Below are positions 25,701 to 36,017 of a DNA stretch of 64,000 bases, piece by piece. Below the pieces are notes generated by a model. That model ran no database searches. It was not told the origin of the DNA and saw nothing but the letters and a program-made list of their open reading frames with translations. Source of the DNA: Oenanthe sinensis (taxonomy: Eukaryota; Streptophyta; Magnoliopsida; Apiales; Apiaceae); contig CM053800.1 in NCBI GenBank assembly GCA_028671895.1, positions 25,317,886 to 25,381,885 on the forward strand. The letters are read 5' to 3'. The first letter of the stretch is position 1, and each line of letters starts with the position of its first letter. The translations under genes and the position numbers were made by a program.

Positions 25701-26675
25701 CTACTAATGGGGAATGACATACCTTCTCTTAAGGCTGTTAAGATTTGGTTAGGGAGCAACTTCTCTATGAAAGACTTGGGAGAAGCATCCTACATTCTAG
25801 GAATGAGGATCTATAGGGATAGATCTAGAAGGATGATCGGTCTAAGTCAAAGTACATACATCGATAAGGTTTTGCATCGTTTTGGTATGCAAAATGCAAA
25901 AAGGGGATATGTCCCCGTGTCTCAAGGGATAACGATCTCTAAAGATCAGTGTCCGAAATCATTGGATGACAAGGACCACATGAGTAAGGTTCCATATGCC
26001 TCAGCAATTGGATCCATCATGTATGCGATGGTATGTACTCGCCTAGATGTTTCGTATGCTTTAAGCATGACGAGTAGATACCAATCTAATCCAGGTGAAG
26101 GTCACTGGACGGCTGTCAAGAATATTCTAAAGTACTTGAAAAGGACTAAAGATTCATTCTTGGTGTATGGAGGAGAGGAAAAATTGGTTGTAAAAGGTTA
26201 CACCGATGCAAGTTTTCAAACAGACAGGGATGATACTGTATCACAGTCTGGTTTTGTGTTTTGTCTAAACGGAGGTGCTGTAAGTTGGAAGAGTTCAAAA
26301 CAAGAAACAGTAGCTGATTCTACAATGGAGGCTGAGTACATTGCAGCTTGTGAAGTGGCTAAGGAAGCTGTTTGGATTCGAAAATTCATTACTAATTTGG
26401 GAGTGGTTCCATCGATCGCAGATCCCATTGATCTATACTGCGATAATAATGGAGCCAGTGCACAGGCTAAAGAACCTAGAGCTCACTCCCGAACCAAACA
26501 CATACTCAGGAGATATCACCTCATTCGAGAGATTAATGAAAGGGGTGACATACACATATGTAAAGTGCACACAAATGATAACATTGCAGACCCACTGACC
26601 AAAGGCTTGTCGCAGAAGAAGCACGACGGTCACACTAGTTCCATGGGTATTAGATACATGGGTGATTGGCTCTAG
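22710..26675 (+). CDS. Gag-Pol polyprotein of element P (Ty1/copia), intact
   Basis: One uninterrupted 1321-aa frame from ATG at 22710 to TAG. An upstream in-frame ATG at 22626 exists, but the start at 22710 is preferred because M's gag begins at the equivalent place (MENNTNTLSVRS). Order of domains: gag/UBN2-type core (about residues 10-240), Lys-rich linker, CCHC zinc knuckle C257-C260-H265-C270, aspartic protease D306-T-G, pre-integrase zinc domain from about 439, integrase with D502, D567 and E603 (35 residues between the last two, as required), reverse transcriptase from about 850 with YVDD at 993-996, and RNase H from about 1160 with GYTDASF, MEAEYIAA and YCDNNGA. The copia order (IN before RT) is clear. 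All catalytic residues are present, so it could supply enzymes in trans. I do not assign the copia sublineage. Confidence 0.96.
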   Translation: MTNNTNTLSVRSVLEKDKLTGGNNFLDWQRNLRIVLRQERKLHVIDIPPAGPLPEGATVEERAAHTKDENDATDVACLMLATMSAELQRQHVHMDAYTIYEHLQSMFASQTRQERFNTSKSLFNCKQGASEPVGPHVLKMIGYIEYLDTLGFPIIQEIGIDLIMNSLNNKFTQFIINYNMNEFHKTPTKLLAMLRTYETNMKTAEPAPILMVGNKGKAKGKGKWKGKKKTGSDSTPKPKSGPKQALKPKGGVAKGECHYCKKTGHWKRNCSVYLEDLKKKRAEQASTSGIYVIEVNLSISTSWVLDTGCASHICINVQEMQRSRTFAKGEMDLRVANGARIVALAVGTYYLSLPSGLVLELENCYYVPAIRRNIISVSCLDKKGFSFTIKNNSCSFALNDLTYGVARLFNGLYVLDLDNPVCNIENKRLKVNDSNQTYLWHCRLGHINEKRISKLHKDGYLDKFDFESYQECESCLLGKMTKAPFTGKGQRATERLELIHSDVCGPMRVMARGGYYYFITFTDDFSRYGYVYLMKNKSDSFEKFKEYKAEVEKKIGGGASIKILQSDRGGEYLSTEFKDYLKECGIVSQLTPPGTPQWNGVLERRNRTLLDMVRSMMSHADLPISFWGYALETAAFTLNRVPTKKIQKTPYEIWEKKRSGMSFMKVWGCKAFVKHQVSDKLGRKSEECNFVGYPKETKAYYFYSPSEQKVFIARDAVFMERDFVSERNSGRTIDLDEDREPQNSIEPEVEQEQDNDNAQQTQVVRRTGRIRHEPERYGLLLTQCGDLMLIDEDEPLTYQDAMNSPESKRWLEAMKSEMDSMYENRVWTLVDPPEGVKPIGCKWVFKKKTDMDGNVQTYKARLVAKGFKQIHGIDYDETFSPVAMVKSIRILLAIAAFHDYEIWQMDVKTAFLNGILEEDVDVYMTQPEGFVDPRNVSKICKLRRSIYGLKQASRRWNIRFDETVKEYGFVQNEDEPCVYKKVSGSHVAFIVLYVDDILLMGNDIPSLKAVKIWLGSNFSMKDLGEASYILGMRIYRDRSRRMIGLSQSTYIDKVLHRFGMQNAKRGYVPVSQGITISKDQCPKSLDDKDHMSKVPYASAIGSIMYAMVCTRLDVSYALSMTSRYQSNPGEGHWTAVKNILKYLKRTKDSFLVYGGEEKLVVKGYTDASFQTDRDDTVSQSGFVFCLNGGAVSWKSSKQETVADSTMEAEYIAACEVAKEAVWIRKFITNLGVVPSIADPIDLYCDNNGASAQAKEPRAHSRTKHILRRYHLIREINERGDIHICKVHTNDNIADPLTKGLSQKKHDGHTSSMGIRYMGDWL

Positions 26676-26678
26676 TGC

Positions 26679-26689
26679 AAGTGGGAGAT
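26679..26689 (+). other. Polypurine tract of element P
   Basis: AAGTGGGAGAT directly before the 3' LTR and four bases after the gag-pol stop. Confidence 0.88.
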
Positions 26690-28256
26690 TGTTGGTGTAG
26701 GTGCCCTAGAGGCAATACAATGTTTATTTTGATAAACCTTTATGTCAATTGATTATTCAATAAACGTATTTATTATGACTTTAATTACTGCGATATATTT
26801 GTTAGCATAATAAATGTCCTTAGAATCATGATACACATTGTATAGTTTAGTACATGACTTGAACTTGAGATTATATAATATATCATATTCTTAAATGTCC
26901 CTAGTCGAGTATTATTATTATAGGACAATAATAATACATAAATAGACTAGTATGTTGTTTGACTGATAACCACATCTCATTGGTTATAAGTATGGGGATA
27001 CTAAAGTCAATACATAGGTACATGTAGGAGTACATGATACTGGACAGACCCACAGTGAGATTCTTCATGTTTAATAAAGTCATAAGAAAGACTCACAGTG
27101 ATAATGGTGTAATGATCCTTTGACTTGAGATCATTATATTTCTATATGAGGATTAATATACTTTGACTACATTAAAAGTTACCTTTGACCGGGTGATGAT
27201 AAAAGTGGACATCGGGTATATCATGAGTCGTATGAGAAATATGAATGATAGATAAAGGATTTAACCCTCCTATAATTAGGAGAGATATTATTGGCCTCTT
27301 GATTGAGTGAGACTATAAAATGCATGGCCGTGCTCAAATAATGATTTGTTTTCATAGTCTACTCATGGATCAAGTAAACTCGGATTAAATATTGAAGAGG
27401 ATGACTAAATACATGCCTCGAGTTTAATCTATAATATATATGGTTAAAGGGATTATATTACACAGAAACATTAATCACGAAAGGTTTTATCAAATCACGA
27501 TTTAATTATTATTTAATTGGGTAGCAATGATGTATTACTAGATACCGCTCATTATTTATAATTTTATTGGAGAATAATATTATTGCTAATTAAATAATAG
27601 CCTATAGGGTCACACACATAGAGTACTTAGAGGAATAGTTAATTTAAATTATAGATTTAAATTAATTGATGATTATTTGAATTTTATTATATTAATTAAG
27701 TGAGACTTAATTAATTAAAATAATATAAATTCGAATTCGAATTTGAATTCTGCCCTTAATAATTAAGTGTGACTTAGTTATTAATTAAATAATAAAATTC
27801 GGTTTTATTATTTAATCCTAAACCTACATGGGTTAGGCTTTGCTGTTATGGGTTGCTATTATGGGCCTATTAACCAACCATTATAAATAGATAATGTAGG
27901 GTTAATAAGGATTAAGTTTTTAAGAAAAAACGAACCCTAGCAGCAGCAAAGGAAGAGCGAAAAGGCAGAGGCAGAATTCGAAATCATCAAAGGAGGCTAG
28001 TACATCCATTCCGTAATCAAGATCGTGAGACGTTCTTGAAGGTGCTCGTGTGGATACCATAGAGGTGCTTTCGAGAGGAAGACACAAGTCGTGAAAGCTA
28101 GGATCTCCGTTGAGTTCGTGTAAGTCAAGACCAGACAAAGGTATGATTCCGTTTCACCATAATCTGTCAATCTTATACATGATCCTGCGTTAGGGTTTCG
28201 AAATTTTCGTTATATTTACGTTTAATCCGCTGCGTTTTATGCCTCGGAACCCAACA
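26690..28256 (+). repeat. 3' LTR of element P (1567 bp)
   Basis: Same length and ends as the left LTR. TATAAATA at 27882-27889. Followed by tccca (28257-28261), the right half of the TSD, and then M's pol. Confidence 0.93.
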
Positions 28257-31209
28257 TCCCACTAACCTTCTTGTAAACACAAGATTCATCTTCGTTTTGA
28301 ACAAAGCCATACTCTTTGACTGTTTCATCAAAACGGATGTTCCATCTCCTAGAGGCTTGGTTCAATCCATAAATGGATCGACGTAATTTACATACCTTGC
28401 TAACATTCCTTGGATCGACAAAACCTTCAGTTTGTGTCATGTACACATCCACATCCTCTTCAAGGCTTCCATTAAGAAAGGCTGTTTTGACATCCATTTG
28501 CCAGATTTCATAATTATGGAATGCTGCAATAGCAAGCAAAATCCCTATGGACTTGACCATAGCCACTGGTGAGAAAGTTTCATCATAGTCAATACCATGA
28601 ATTTGTTTGAAACCTTTTGCAACCAGCCTTGCTTTATAGGTTTGAACATTTCCATCCATGTCAGTTTTCTTCTTGAAAACCCATTTGCACCCTATGGGTT
28701 TTACCCCTTCAGGTGGATCAACCAAAGTCCATACTCGGTTTTCGTACAGGGAATCCATCTCGGATTTCATGGCTTCTAGCCATCTCTTAGAGTCTGGACT
28801 GTTCATAGCATCTTGGTATGTGAGAGGCTCATCTTCATCTATGAGCATCAAATCACCACATTGAGTCAAGAGAAATCCATATCTCTCTGGCTCATGGCGA
28901 ATTCTACCAGTTCTACGAACAACCTGTGTTTGTTGAGCATTATCATTATCCTACTCCTGTTCTACTTCAGGTTCAATGCTATTTTGTGGTTCTCGATCTT
29001 CATCGAGGTCTATAGTTCTCCCACTGTTTCTTTTGGAAACAAAATCTCTTTCCATGAAAACAGCGTCTCGAGCAATAAACACCTTCTGCTCAGAAGAACT
29101 ATAAAAATAATACGCCTTTGTTTCTTTAGGGTATCCCACAAAATTGCACTCTTCAGATTTAGGTCCAAGCTTGTCAGATACTTGACGTTTCACAAACGCC
29201 TTGCATCCCCAAAATTTCATAAAGTTCATGCCTGACCGTTTCTTCTCCCATATCTCATATGGAGTCTTTTGAACCTTCTTAGTAGGAACACGGTTAAGTG
29301 TGAAAGCCGCTGTTTCTAGAGCATAACCCTAGAAACTAATTGGAAGATCTGCATGACTCATCATCGATCGCACCATGTCCAACAAGGTGCGATTTCTCCT
29401 CTCTGAAACTCCATTCCATTGAGGTGTACCTGGCGGAGTGAGTTGTGATACAATACCACACTCCTTTAAATAATCTTTAAATTCTGTGCTCAAGTATTCT
29501 CCTCCACGATCAGATCGTAAGATTTTAATACTTGTGCCTCCGCCAATTTGCTTCTCTACTTCAGCCTTATATTCTTTGAACTTTTCAAAAGAATCGGATT
29601 TATTCTTCATAAGATATACATATCCATATCTACTGAAATCATCAGTAAATGTTATGAAGTAGTAGTAGCCTCCTCTAGCCATCACACGCATTGGGCCGCA
29701 TACATCACTATGTATTAGCTCCAGACGTTCAGTGGCCCTTTGACCCTTACCAGTGAAAGGGGCTTTAGTCATTTTACCAAGCAAACAAGATTCACATTCT
29801 TGGTATGATTCAAAATCAAACTTATCCAAGTATCCATCCTTATGTAATTTGGATATGCGTTTCTCATTTATATGGCCTAGACGACAATGCCAGAGGTATG
29901 TTTGATTTGAGTCATTAACTTTAAGTCGTTTGTTTTCTATATTATAGACAGGATTATCTAAGTCAAGAACATATAAACCATTAAACAAACGCGCAAAGCC
30001 ATAGGTTAAATCATTCAAAGCAAAAGAGCAACAACTGTTCTTTATCGTAAACGAAAAACCTTTCTTGTCTAAACAAGAAACAGAAATAATGTTTCTGCGA
30101 ATCGCAGGCACGTAAAAACAATTCTCCAGTTCTAAAACTAGCCCTGAGGGCAAAGATAAATAATAGGTTCCTACAGCTAAAGCATCAACTCTTACTCCAT
30201 TGCCTACTCGTAGGTCCACTTCTCCTTTAACCAATGTCCTACTTCTCTGCATTTCCTGCACATTTATACAAATGTGAGTAGCACATCCAGTATCCAATAC
30301 CCAAGATGTAGAAATAGACAGATTGACTTCTATAACATATATACCTGAAGTAGAAGCTTGCTCAGCCCTCTTCTTCTTCAGATCCTCCAAGTAAACTGAA
30401 TAGTTTCTCTTCTAGTGACCAGTTTTCTTACAGTAGTGACATTCACCCTTAGCGACCCCACCTTTAGGCTTTAAAGCCTGTTTTGGACCTGACTTTGGCT
30501 TGGGTGTAGAATCAGAACCTGTCTTCTTCTTACCCTTCCACTTGCCTTTCCCTTTGGCCTTACCTTTATTGCCCACCATCAGTATGGGAGCAGGTTCAGC
30601 CGTCTTCATGTTGGTCTTATATGTTCTCAACATAGCCAACAATTCAGTAGGTGTTTTGTCAAATTCATTGATATTGTAGTTTATGATAAACTGGGTGAAT
30701 TTGTTGTTCAAAGAATTCATGATTAGGTCAATACCAATTTCCTGAATAATCGGGAAACCCAAAGTTTCAAGGTACTCAATGTAACTAATCATCTTCAGAA
30801 CATGTGGGCCAACTGGTTCACTTGCCCCTTGTTTGCAATTAAAGAGTGACTTACTCGTGTTGAACCTTTCTTGACGAGTTTGGCTTGCAAACATGCTTTG
30901 CAAGTGCTCATTGATAGTATATGCATCCATATGCACATGTTGTCTTTGAAGCTCAGCACTCATAGTTGCCAACATAAGACATGCAACATCAGTTGCATCA
31001 TTCTCATCCTTTGTGTGGGCCGCTTATTCCTCAACAGTAGCGCCCTCAGGAAGGGGACCTGCCGGAGGAATATCAATGACATGAAGCTTACGCTCCTGTC
31101 TAAGGACAATCCTCAAATTCCTCTGCCAGTCTAGGAAGTTGTTTCCTCCTGTCAGCTTATCCTTCTCAAGGACTGATCGTACGGATAGTGTGTTTGTGTT
31201 GTTTTCCAT
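28257..31209 (-). pseudogene. Element M gag-pol, N-terminal part: gag, protease, integrase, RT start
   Basis: Read on the minus strand from ATG at 31207-31209. One frame covers gag, zinc knuckle (CHYCKKTGH at about 30415-30440), protease (WVLDTGCATHIC), pre-integrase (LWHCRLGHINEKRISKL), integrase (HSDVCGPM, RSDRGGEY, NGVSERRNR) and the RT fingers/palm up to the P insertion. Four nonsense codons break it: TAA 31024-31026 (CGA in P), TAG 30412-30414 inside the zinc knuckle (TGG in P), TAG 29329-29331 (TGG in P) and TAG 28951-28953 (CAG in P). With TAA at 19473 this makes five, and most of the base changes behind them are C-to-T or G-to-A. No frameshift is seen. The gene is dead but recently so. 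Confidence 0.93.
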
Positions 31210-33058
31210 TACTTGGTATCTACAATGATAAAAGCACAAAATAAACATTAGATTGTCTGAGTTATTTATTATGTTCAAATGATTATGATATATTCATAAT
31301 ATATCTCCCACTATTTTTATCAAATTAATAGCCCTTACTATTAATTTGGAAAGTATATCCCATAATTCCTTCTAGTGAGCCAAGATCCATATTTCGTCAT
31401 GTCCAAAGACAACCATTGGAAGTCCTTAAAAATGATTATTTAGGTAGACAACAGTTGTCAATTATATCATATATAATTCTTGAATAGTTTGGTGAGCAAC
31501 GATTGATCTTATCTATCTAATAGATTTTTAACCAAACTCTATGCTTCTAAGTTCATAATGGTTGAATATAACCGTTTACTTTCACCTTATTATGACGACT
31601 CAGTTAAGTTTGACCCAATGATACAACGGCCGAATATAACCGTTTATATTCGTCGCATCTCACCACGATAGATAGGAGTCCCCTGCCACTGACAGTCTTT
31701 CCCCTAATCGATCAAGGATTCGATGAGTGTTCATTCATTGGAAAGCATCCGATTAAAACTTAATATTTTGTTAAGGGGTTTATAAAATTTATGACGATTA
31801 TGATCACATCATGAAGAGATCCTCAATTTTTCCTTGAACTAAATATTTCAAATTGACATCTTAAATTGTTCATTTCCCAGGTAGATGGAGGATACCAGTG
31901 GTCACACTTAAAACCCATCAACCTTACGAATACGCATATCCGTTTTTGTCAGAAAATCCCAATTATAGATATCAAAATCCATATTCAATTCCGTGTTTTA
32001 AAAATCCATATTTCATAAACACAAGAATCTCATGATCGTTTGTTAATTTTAAAATCTTAAATCGTTACAGATTTTATCTTGTTTAGCATGGCAAGCAGGG
32101 CATGGGTGACGTATCTAATACATGCATAAGCATACATCATTAATCTAATTAAAGCATGCATCTTCTACTCTACACATACATTCATACATCAATATGTAAA
32201 GTGCAATATGTAAACGTGCTTGGTTAAGGCCCCTTTCCTATGTGATCCTTTCGAGCTAATGAAAGGATCAAAGTCAGTCTATGGTGGTGGAAAAATATAA
32301 ATACAGTTGCTTGTCTTGATCTTCTTGCATCCATGGCTGCCTTATTAGCTTCTTGCATCTATGGCTGCCTTCTTAGCTTCTTACATCCAGTTGCTTGCCT
32401 TCATTCTTCAATTACATTACAAGAAAACATTGAATTCAACCTAAGCTAATGTACTTACATAAGAAAAGCTCGAGTTACATTCGAGGTTCAACAATTACAA
32501 GAATGAAGAAAACGACATGCAAGTCGTATTTATAAAACCAAAACCAAAACCATTACTCTAGGGTCTAGAAGGCCATAACCAACACCATGCTCACATAACA
32601 ATTACTGGAATCCCAGAATGCATAATCATATCATCATGCATCAAATATATCATGATCACAAATTTTCGAAAAAATTAAAATTATGATCAGAAAACAGAAA
32701 ACTGCGTTTTTGAGGCCCTTAACGATGTCAAACGGCCAAAAAACACTATTCACTACAGAATCATTATTCACAGCAAACTGCATCTTATGCGGTTGTGTTT
32801 TCAAACGCTTCAGAACGATTCCGATGACCTTCCCTGGACTGTATCTTGTATCACATACATACAGTGCATCACACATATCATGCCATAACAAATTATAACA
32901 TTGCAGATCATATATAGTCATGGCAGAAGCATAGCAGAAGCATGGCAGTGGCATAACAGTTTATGAAACAGCAGTAGCATGGCATAGCAGTCACCAAAAT
33001 AGGCATGTATGCATCAAATACATAAAACACGTAACCAAATCAGTCCCTTATACACGTA
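31210..33058 (-). other. Leader (5' UTR) of element M
   Basis: 1.85 kb between PBS and gag start with no credible ORF. It holds a short tandem repeat of about 33 bp at about 32318-32400 (GCTTCTTGCATCTATGGCTG type, + strand) and a degenerate AGCATGGCAG-rich patch at about 32918-32985. The sequence just before the ATG (TTGTAGATACC on the minus strand) is the same potential 3' splice site as in P. Confidence 0.8.
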
Positions 33059-33070
33059 GCTCTGATGCCA
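33059..33070 (-). other. Primer-binding site of element M
   Basis: Minus strand TGGCATCAGAGC, one mismatch from the initiator tRNA-Met site TGGTATCAGAGC, one base from the 5' LTR. Confidence 0.85.
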
Positions 33071-33071
33071 T

Positions 33072-34636
33072 TATTGGGTTCCGATGCATAAAACGCAGCG
33101 GATTAAATGTAAATATAACGAAAAATTTCGGAACCCTAACGCAGGATCATGTATAAGTTCAGACTGATTTGTGTGAAACGGAATCATACCTTTTCTTGGT
33201 CTTGACTTCTACGAACTCAACGGAGATCCTAGCTTTCACGACTTGTGTCTTCTTCTCGAAAACACCTCTATGGTATCCACAGAGCACCTTCAAGAACGTC
33301 TCACGATCTTGATTACGGAATGGATGTACTAGCTCCTTTGATGATTTCGAAACTGCCTTGCTCTGCCTTGCTGTGTAGCTGCTGCCTCTAGGGTTATTTT
33401 TTTCTCAAAAAAACGTTAACCCTTATTAACCCTACATTATCTATTTATAATGGTTGGTTAATAGGCCCATAATAGTAACCCATAACAGCAAAGCCTAACC
33501 CATGTAGGTTTAGGATTAAATAATAAAACCGAATTTTATTATTTAATTAATAACTAAGTCACACTTAATTATTAATGGCAGAATTCAAATTCGAATTTAT
33601 ATTATTTCAATTAATTAAGTCTCACTTAATTAATATAATAAAATTCAAATAATCATCAATTAATTTAAATCTATATTTTAAATTAATTATTCCTTTAAGT
33701 ACTCTATGTGTGTGACCCTATAGGCTATTATTTAATTAGCAATAATTTTATTCTCCAATAAAATTATAAACAATGAGCGGTATCTAGTAATACATCATTG
33801 CTACCCAATTCAATAATAATTAAATCGTGATTCGATAAAACCTTTCATGATTAATGTTTCTGTGTAATATAATCCCTTTAACCATATATATTATAGATTA
33901 AACTCGAGGCATGTATTTAGTCATCCTCTTCAACATTTAATCCGGGTTTACTTGATCCATGAGTAGACTATGAAAACAAATCATTATTTGAGCACGGCCA
34001 TGCATTTTATAGTCTCACTCAATCAAGAGGCCAATAATATCTCTCCTAATTATAGGAGGGTTAAATCCTTTATCTATCATTCATATTTCTCATACGACTC
34101 ATGATATACCCGATGTCCACTTTTATCATTACCCGGTCAAAGGTAACTTTTAATGTAGTCAAAGTATATTAATCCTCGTATAGAAATATAATGATCTCAA
34201 GTCAGAGGATCATTACATCATTATCACTGTGAGTCTTTCTTATGACTTTATTAAACATGAAGAATCTCACTGTGGGTCTGTCCAGTACCATGTACTCCTG
34301 CATGTACCTATGTGTTGACTTTAGTATCCCCATACTTATAACCAGTGAGATGTGGTTATCTGTCAAACAACATACTAGTCTATTTATGTATTATTATTGT
34401 CCTATAATAATAATACTCGACTAGGGACATTTAAGAATATGATATATTATATAATCTCAAGTTCAAGTCATTTACTAAACTATACAATGTGTATCATAAT
34501 TCTAAGGACATTTATTATGCTTAACAAATATATCGCAGTATTTAAAGTCATAATAAATACGTTTATTGAATAATCAAATGACATAAAGGTCTATTAAAAG
34601 AAACATTGTATTGCCTCTAGGGCACCTACACCAACA
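33072..34636 (-). repeat. 5' LTR of element M (1565 bp)
   Basis: Full-length copy for M, ending ACACCAACA at 34636 on the + strand. Its inner end reads TATTGGG where the family has TGTTGGG, so the terminal CA of the LTR has mutated. It is visibly more diverged from the P LTRs than they are from each other. Confidence 0.92.
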
Positions 34637-34961
34637 CTACTGAAGACGTTCCTAAGAATTTTGATTCTTATGAAGCTCTGTTCATGATAAGTTCTTTAAG
34701 TTCAAACTATGAATGATTTTGAAGTAAAGAGAGCTCAAATAGATAGAAATGAAGATAATACTACATGAATATCAATTCAGTACTAGAAGAACAAACATCT
34801 TTCATTTCAGTTACTCAAGAAATCTGGAAATGCAGAATCTGATCAAGAAAAATCGGTATCATTATTTACAAGTCTCGTACGATTACTTTTTCTAGTTGTT
34901 AGTTGAGTTATCCTCTCTATGAGATTTGTTTGCTAAGTTTAACAATCAAATAGGGGGAGAT
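34637..34961 (+). other. Element D interior, last part before its 3' LTR, with PPT
   Basis: Continues D after the M insertion (ctact at 34637-34641 is the repeated TSD). No ORF. The final polypurine tract AGGGGGAGAT is at 34952-34961, next to the LTR. The last 56 bases (34906-34961) recur at 63437-63492. Confidence 0.75.
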
Positions 34962-35318
34962 TGTTGGTGAGATTACGAAGCTGTATGAATAGTAATCGTG
35001 ATAACTCAACACTAGAACATGACAGATAAATAATACTACGCCTACACAGAAATCAGGAAGAAATGAAAACAAGGCAGATACAGTGAATCAAGACATTAGA
35101 AGAAGTTTTTAAGCCTACTACAGGTCACTGAAAGAAGGTAATTTATATGTTCAAGCCTCAGTGAAGAATAATGTGTAAAGACTTTCAGAATTTTAGAAGT
35201 GTTGAAGATTCAGTATAAAAGTGCCACTAGAAGATTTTAGTGTAATAGCATTGATTGAAGATAGACAGTTTTCGAAGCATAGGAATCTAGAAGAATTGAA
35301 GACAGGGTAAAGGCAAAG
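34962..35318 (+). repeat. 3' LTR of element D, first segment
   Basis: Starts TGTTGGTGAGATTACGAAGC after the PPT. It is interrupted by element B after caaag (35314-35318) and continues at 62089. The same sequence recurs, with scattered changes, from 63493 to beyond the window end. Confidence 0.82.
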
Positions 35319-35939
35319 TGTGGCACCCCCAGACCCGGGGTCGGAGATCCAGGTTGCCACTATCCAATTTCCAGTTTATACGCACACTTGTAATCCAACA
35401 ATAACAAACAACAATATAATAATCACGAGATAAACAATATGCTGATGACCCCAACACCTTATCACACACACACGAGCCATAGTCTCAGAAACGGAGTTTT
35501 CATAATTTACATATTAAGACTTAACTGTTACATTATCTGGTTATTACAACCGGGGTTGTACTACTGACAATAGCTTCTTGAGGAAACTATACAGCAGGCA
35601 AAAGTTGATTAACTTACACATGTTTCATATGCTTACATAGGTTATACTTATAAATAAACCTGACTAGCAAAAGCTGGAAGCCTATCCTACTAAGATTTCC
35701 TACTTCAGGAATCGTAAAGTGGATCCTCTCATACGGGGTCCTTGCCCTTGTTACCCGCTTGCACAGGGTTCGGCGCACGCGGCTGGACATGGTCAGCAAC
35801 TGTAATGTGGGAACAAAAAAAAAAGTAAGAATGAGCTACAAATGCTCAGCAAGTAATAGGTAACAATATGACAAGGTAGTGAAACAATAACAGAATATAA
35901 TATCCAGATATCAATGATATTGATATATGCAACTAAAAC
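35319..35939 (-). repeat. 3' LTR of element B, left segment
   Basis: Begins TGTGGCACCCCCAGACCCGG. It is cut by element C after aaaac (35935-35939) and resumes at 48491. It matches 58063-58688 of the other LTR. Confidence 0.92.
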
Positions 35940-36017
35940 TGTTAGGGATTGTGGTACTATCAATGTAATCAACTGATAATTACTTAGATTAATTAGAAAT
36001 TAACTAAGTAAAACATA

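Larger units (their letters stand above)
19708..28256 (+). mobile_element. Element P: copia retrotransposon of M's own family, with intact gag-pol
   Basis: Two 1567-bp LTRs (19708-21274 and 26690-28256) flank a gag-pol gene on the + strand, opposite to the host element M. tccca follows each LTR (21275-21279 and 28257-28261) and precedes the left one (19703-19707). The left LTR is not followed by a PBS. Instead 21275-21566 is M's RT sequence, after which P's leader resumes. So what stands here is not a simple insertion but an LTR plus a 5'-truncated element, best explained by recombination between a solo-LTR form and a full-length form of the same insertion. As it stands it lacks a primer-binding site and could not replicate alone, though its proteins could be made if transcribed. 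Confidence 0.88.
4158..34636 (-). mobile_element. Element M: Ty1/copia LTR retrotransposon, broken, hosting E and P
   Basis: Both ends carry the same LTR family (outer ends TGTTGGG and CCAACA on the + strand) and are flanked by ctact at 4153-4157 and 34637-34641, a perfect 5-bp TSD. Read on the minus strand the order is 5' LTR (33072-34636), PBS, a 1.85-kb leader, gag-pol (31209 down to 4834 with two interruptions), PPT and 3' LTR (4158-4819). Element E and the P complex lie inside the pol region. Removing them gives one continuous reading frame with five nonsense codons. M sits in element D near D's 3' LTR and therefore is younger than D and older than E and P. Confidence 0.93.
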
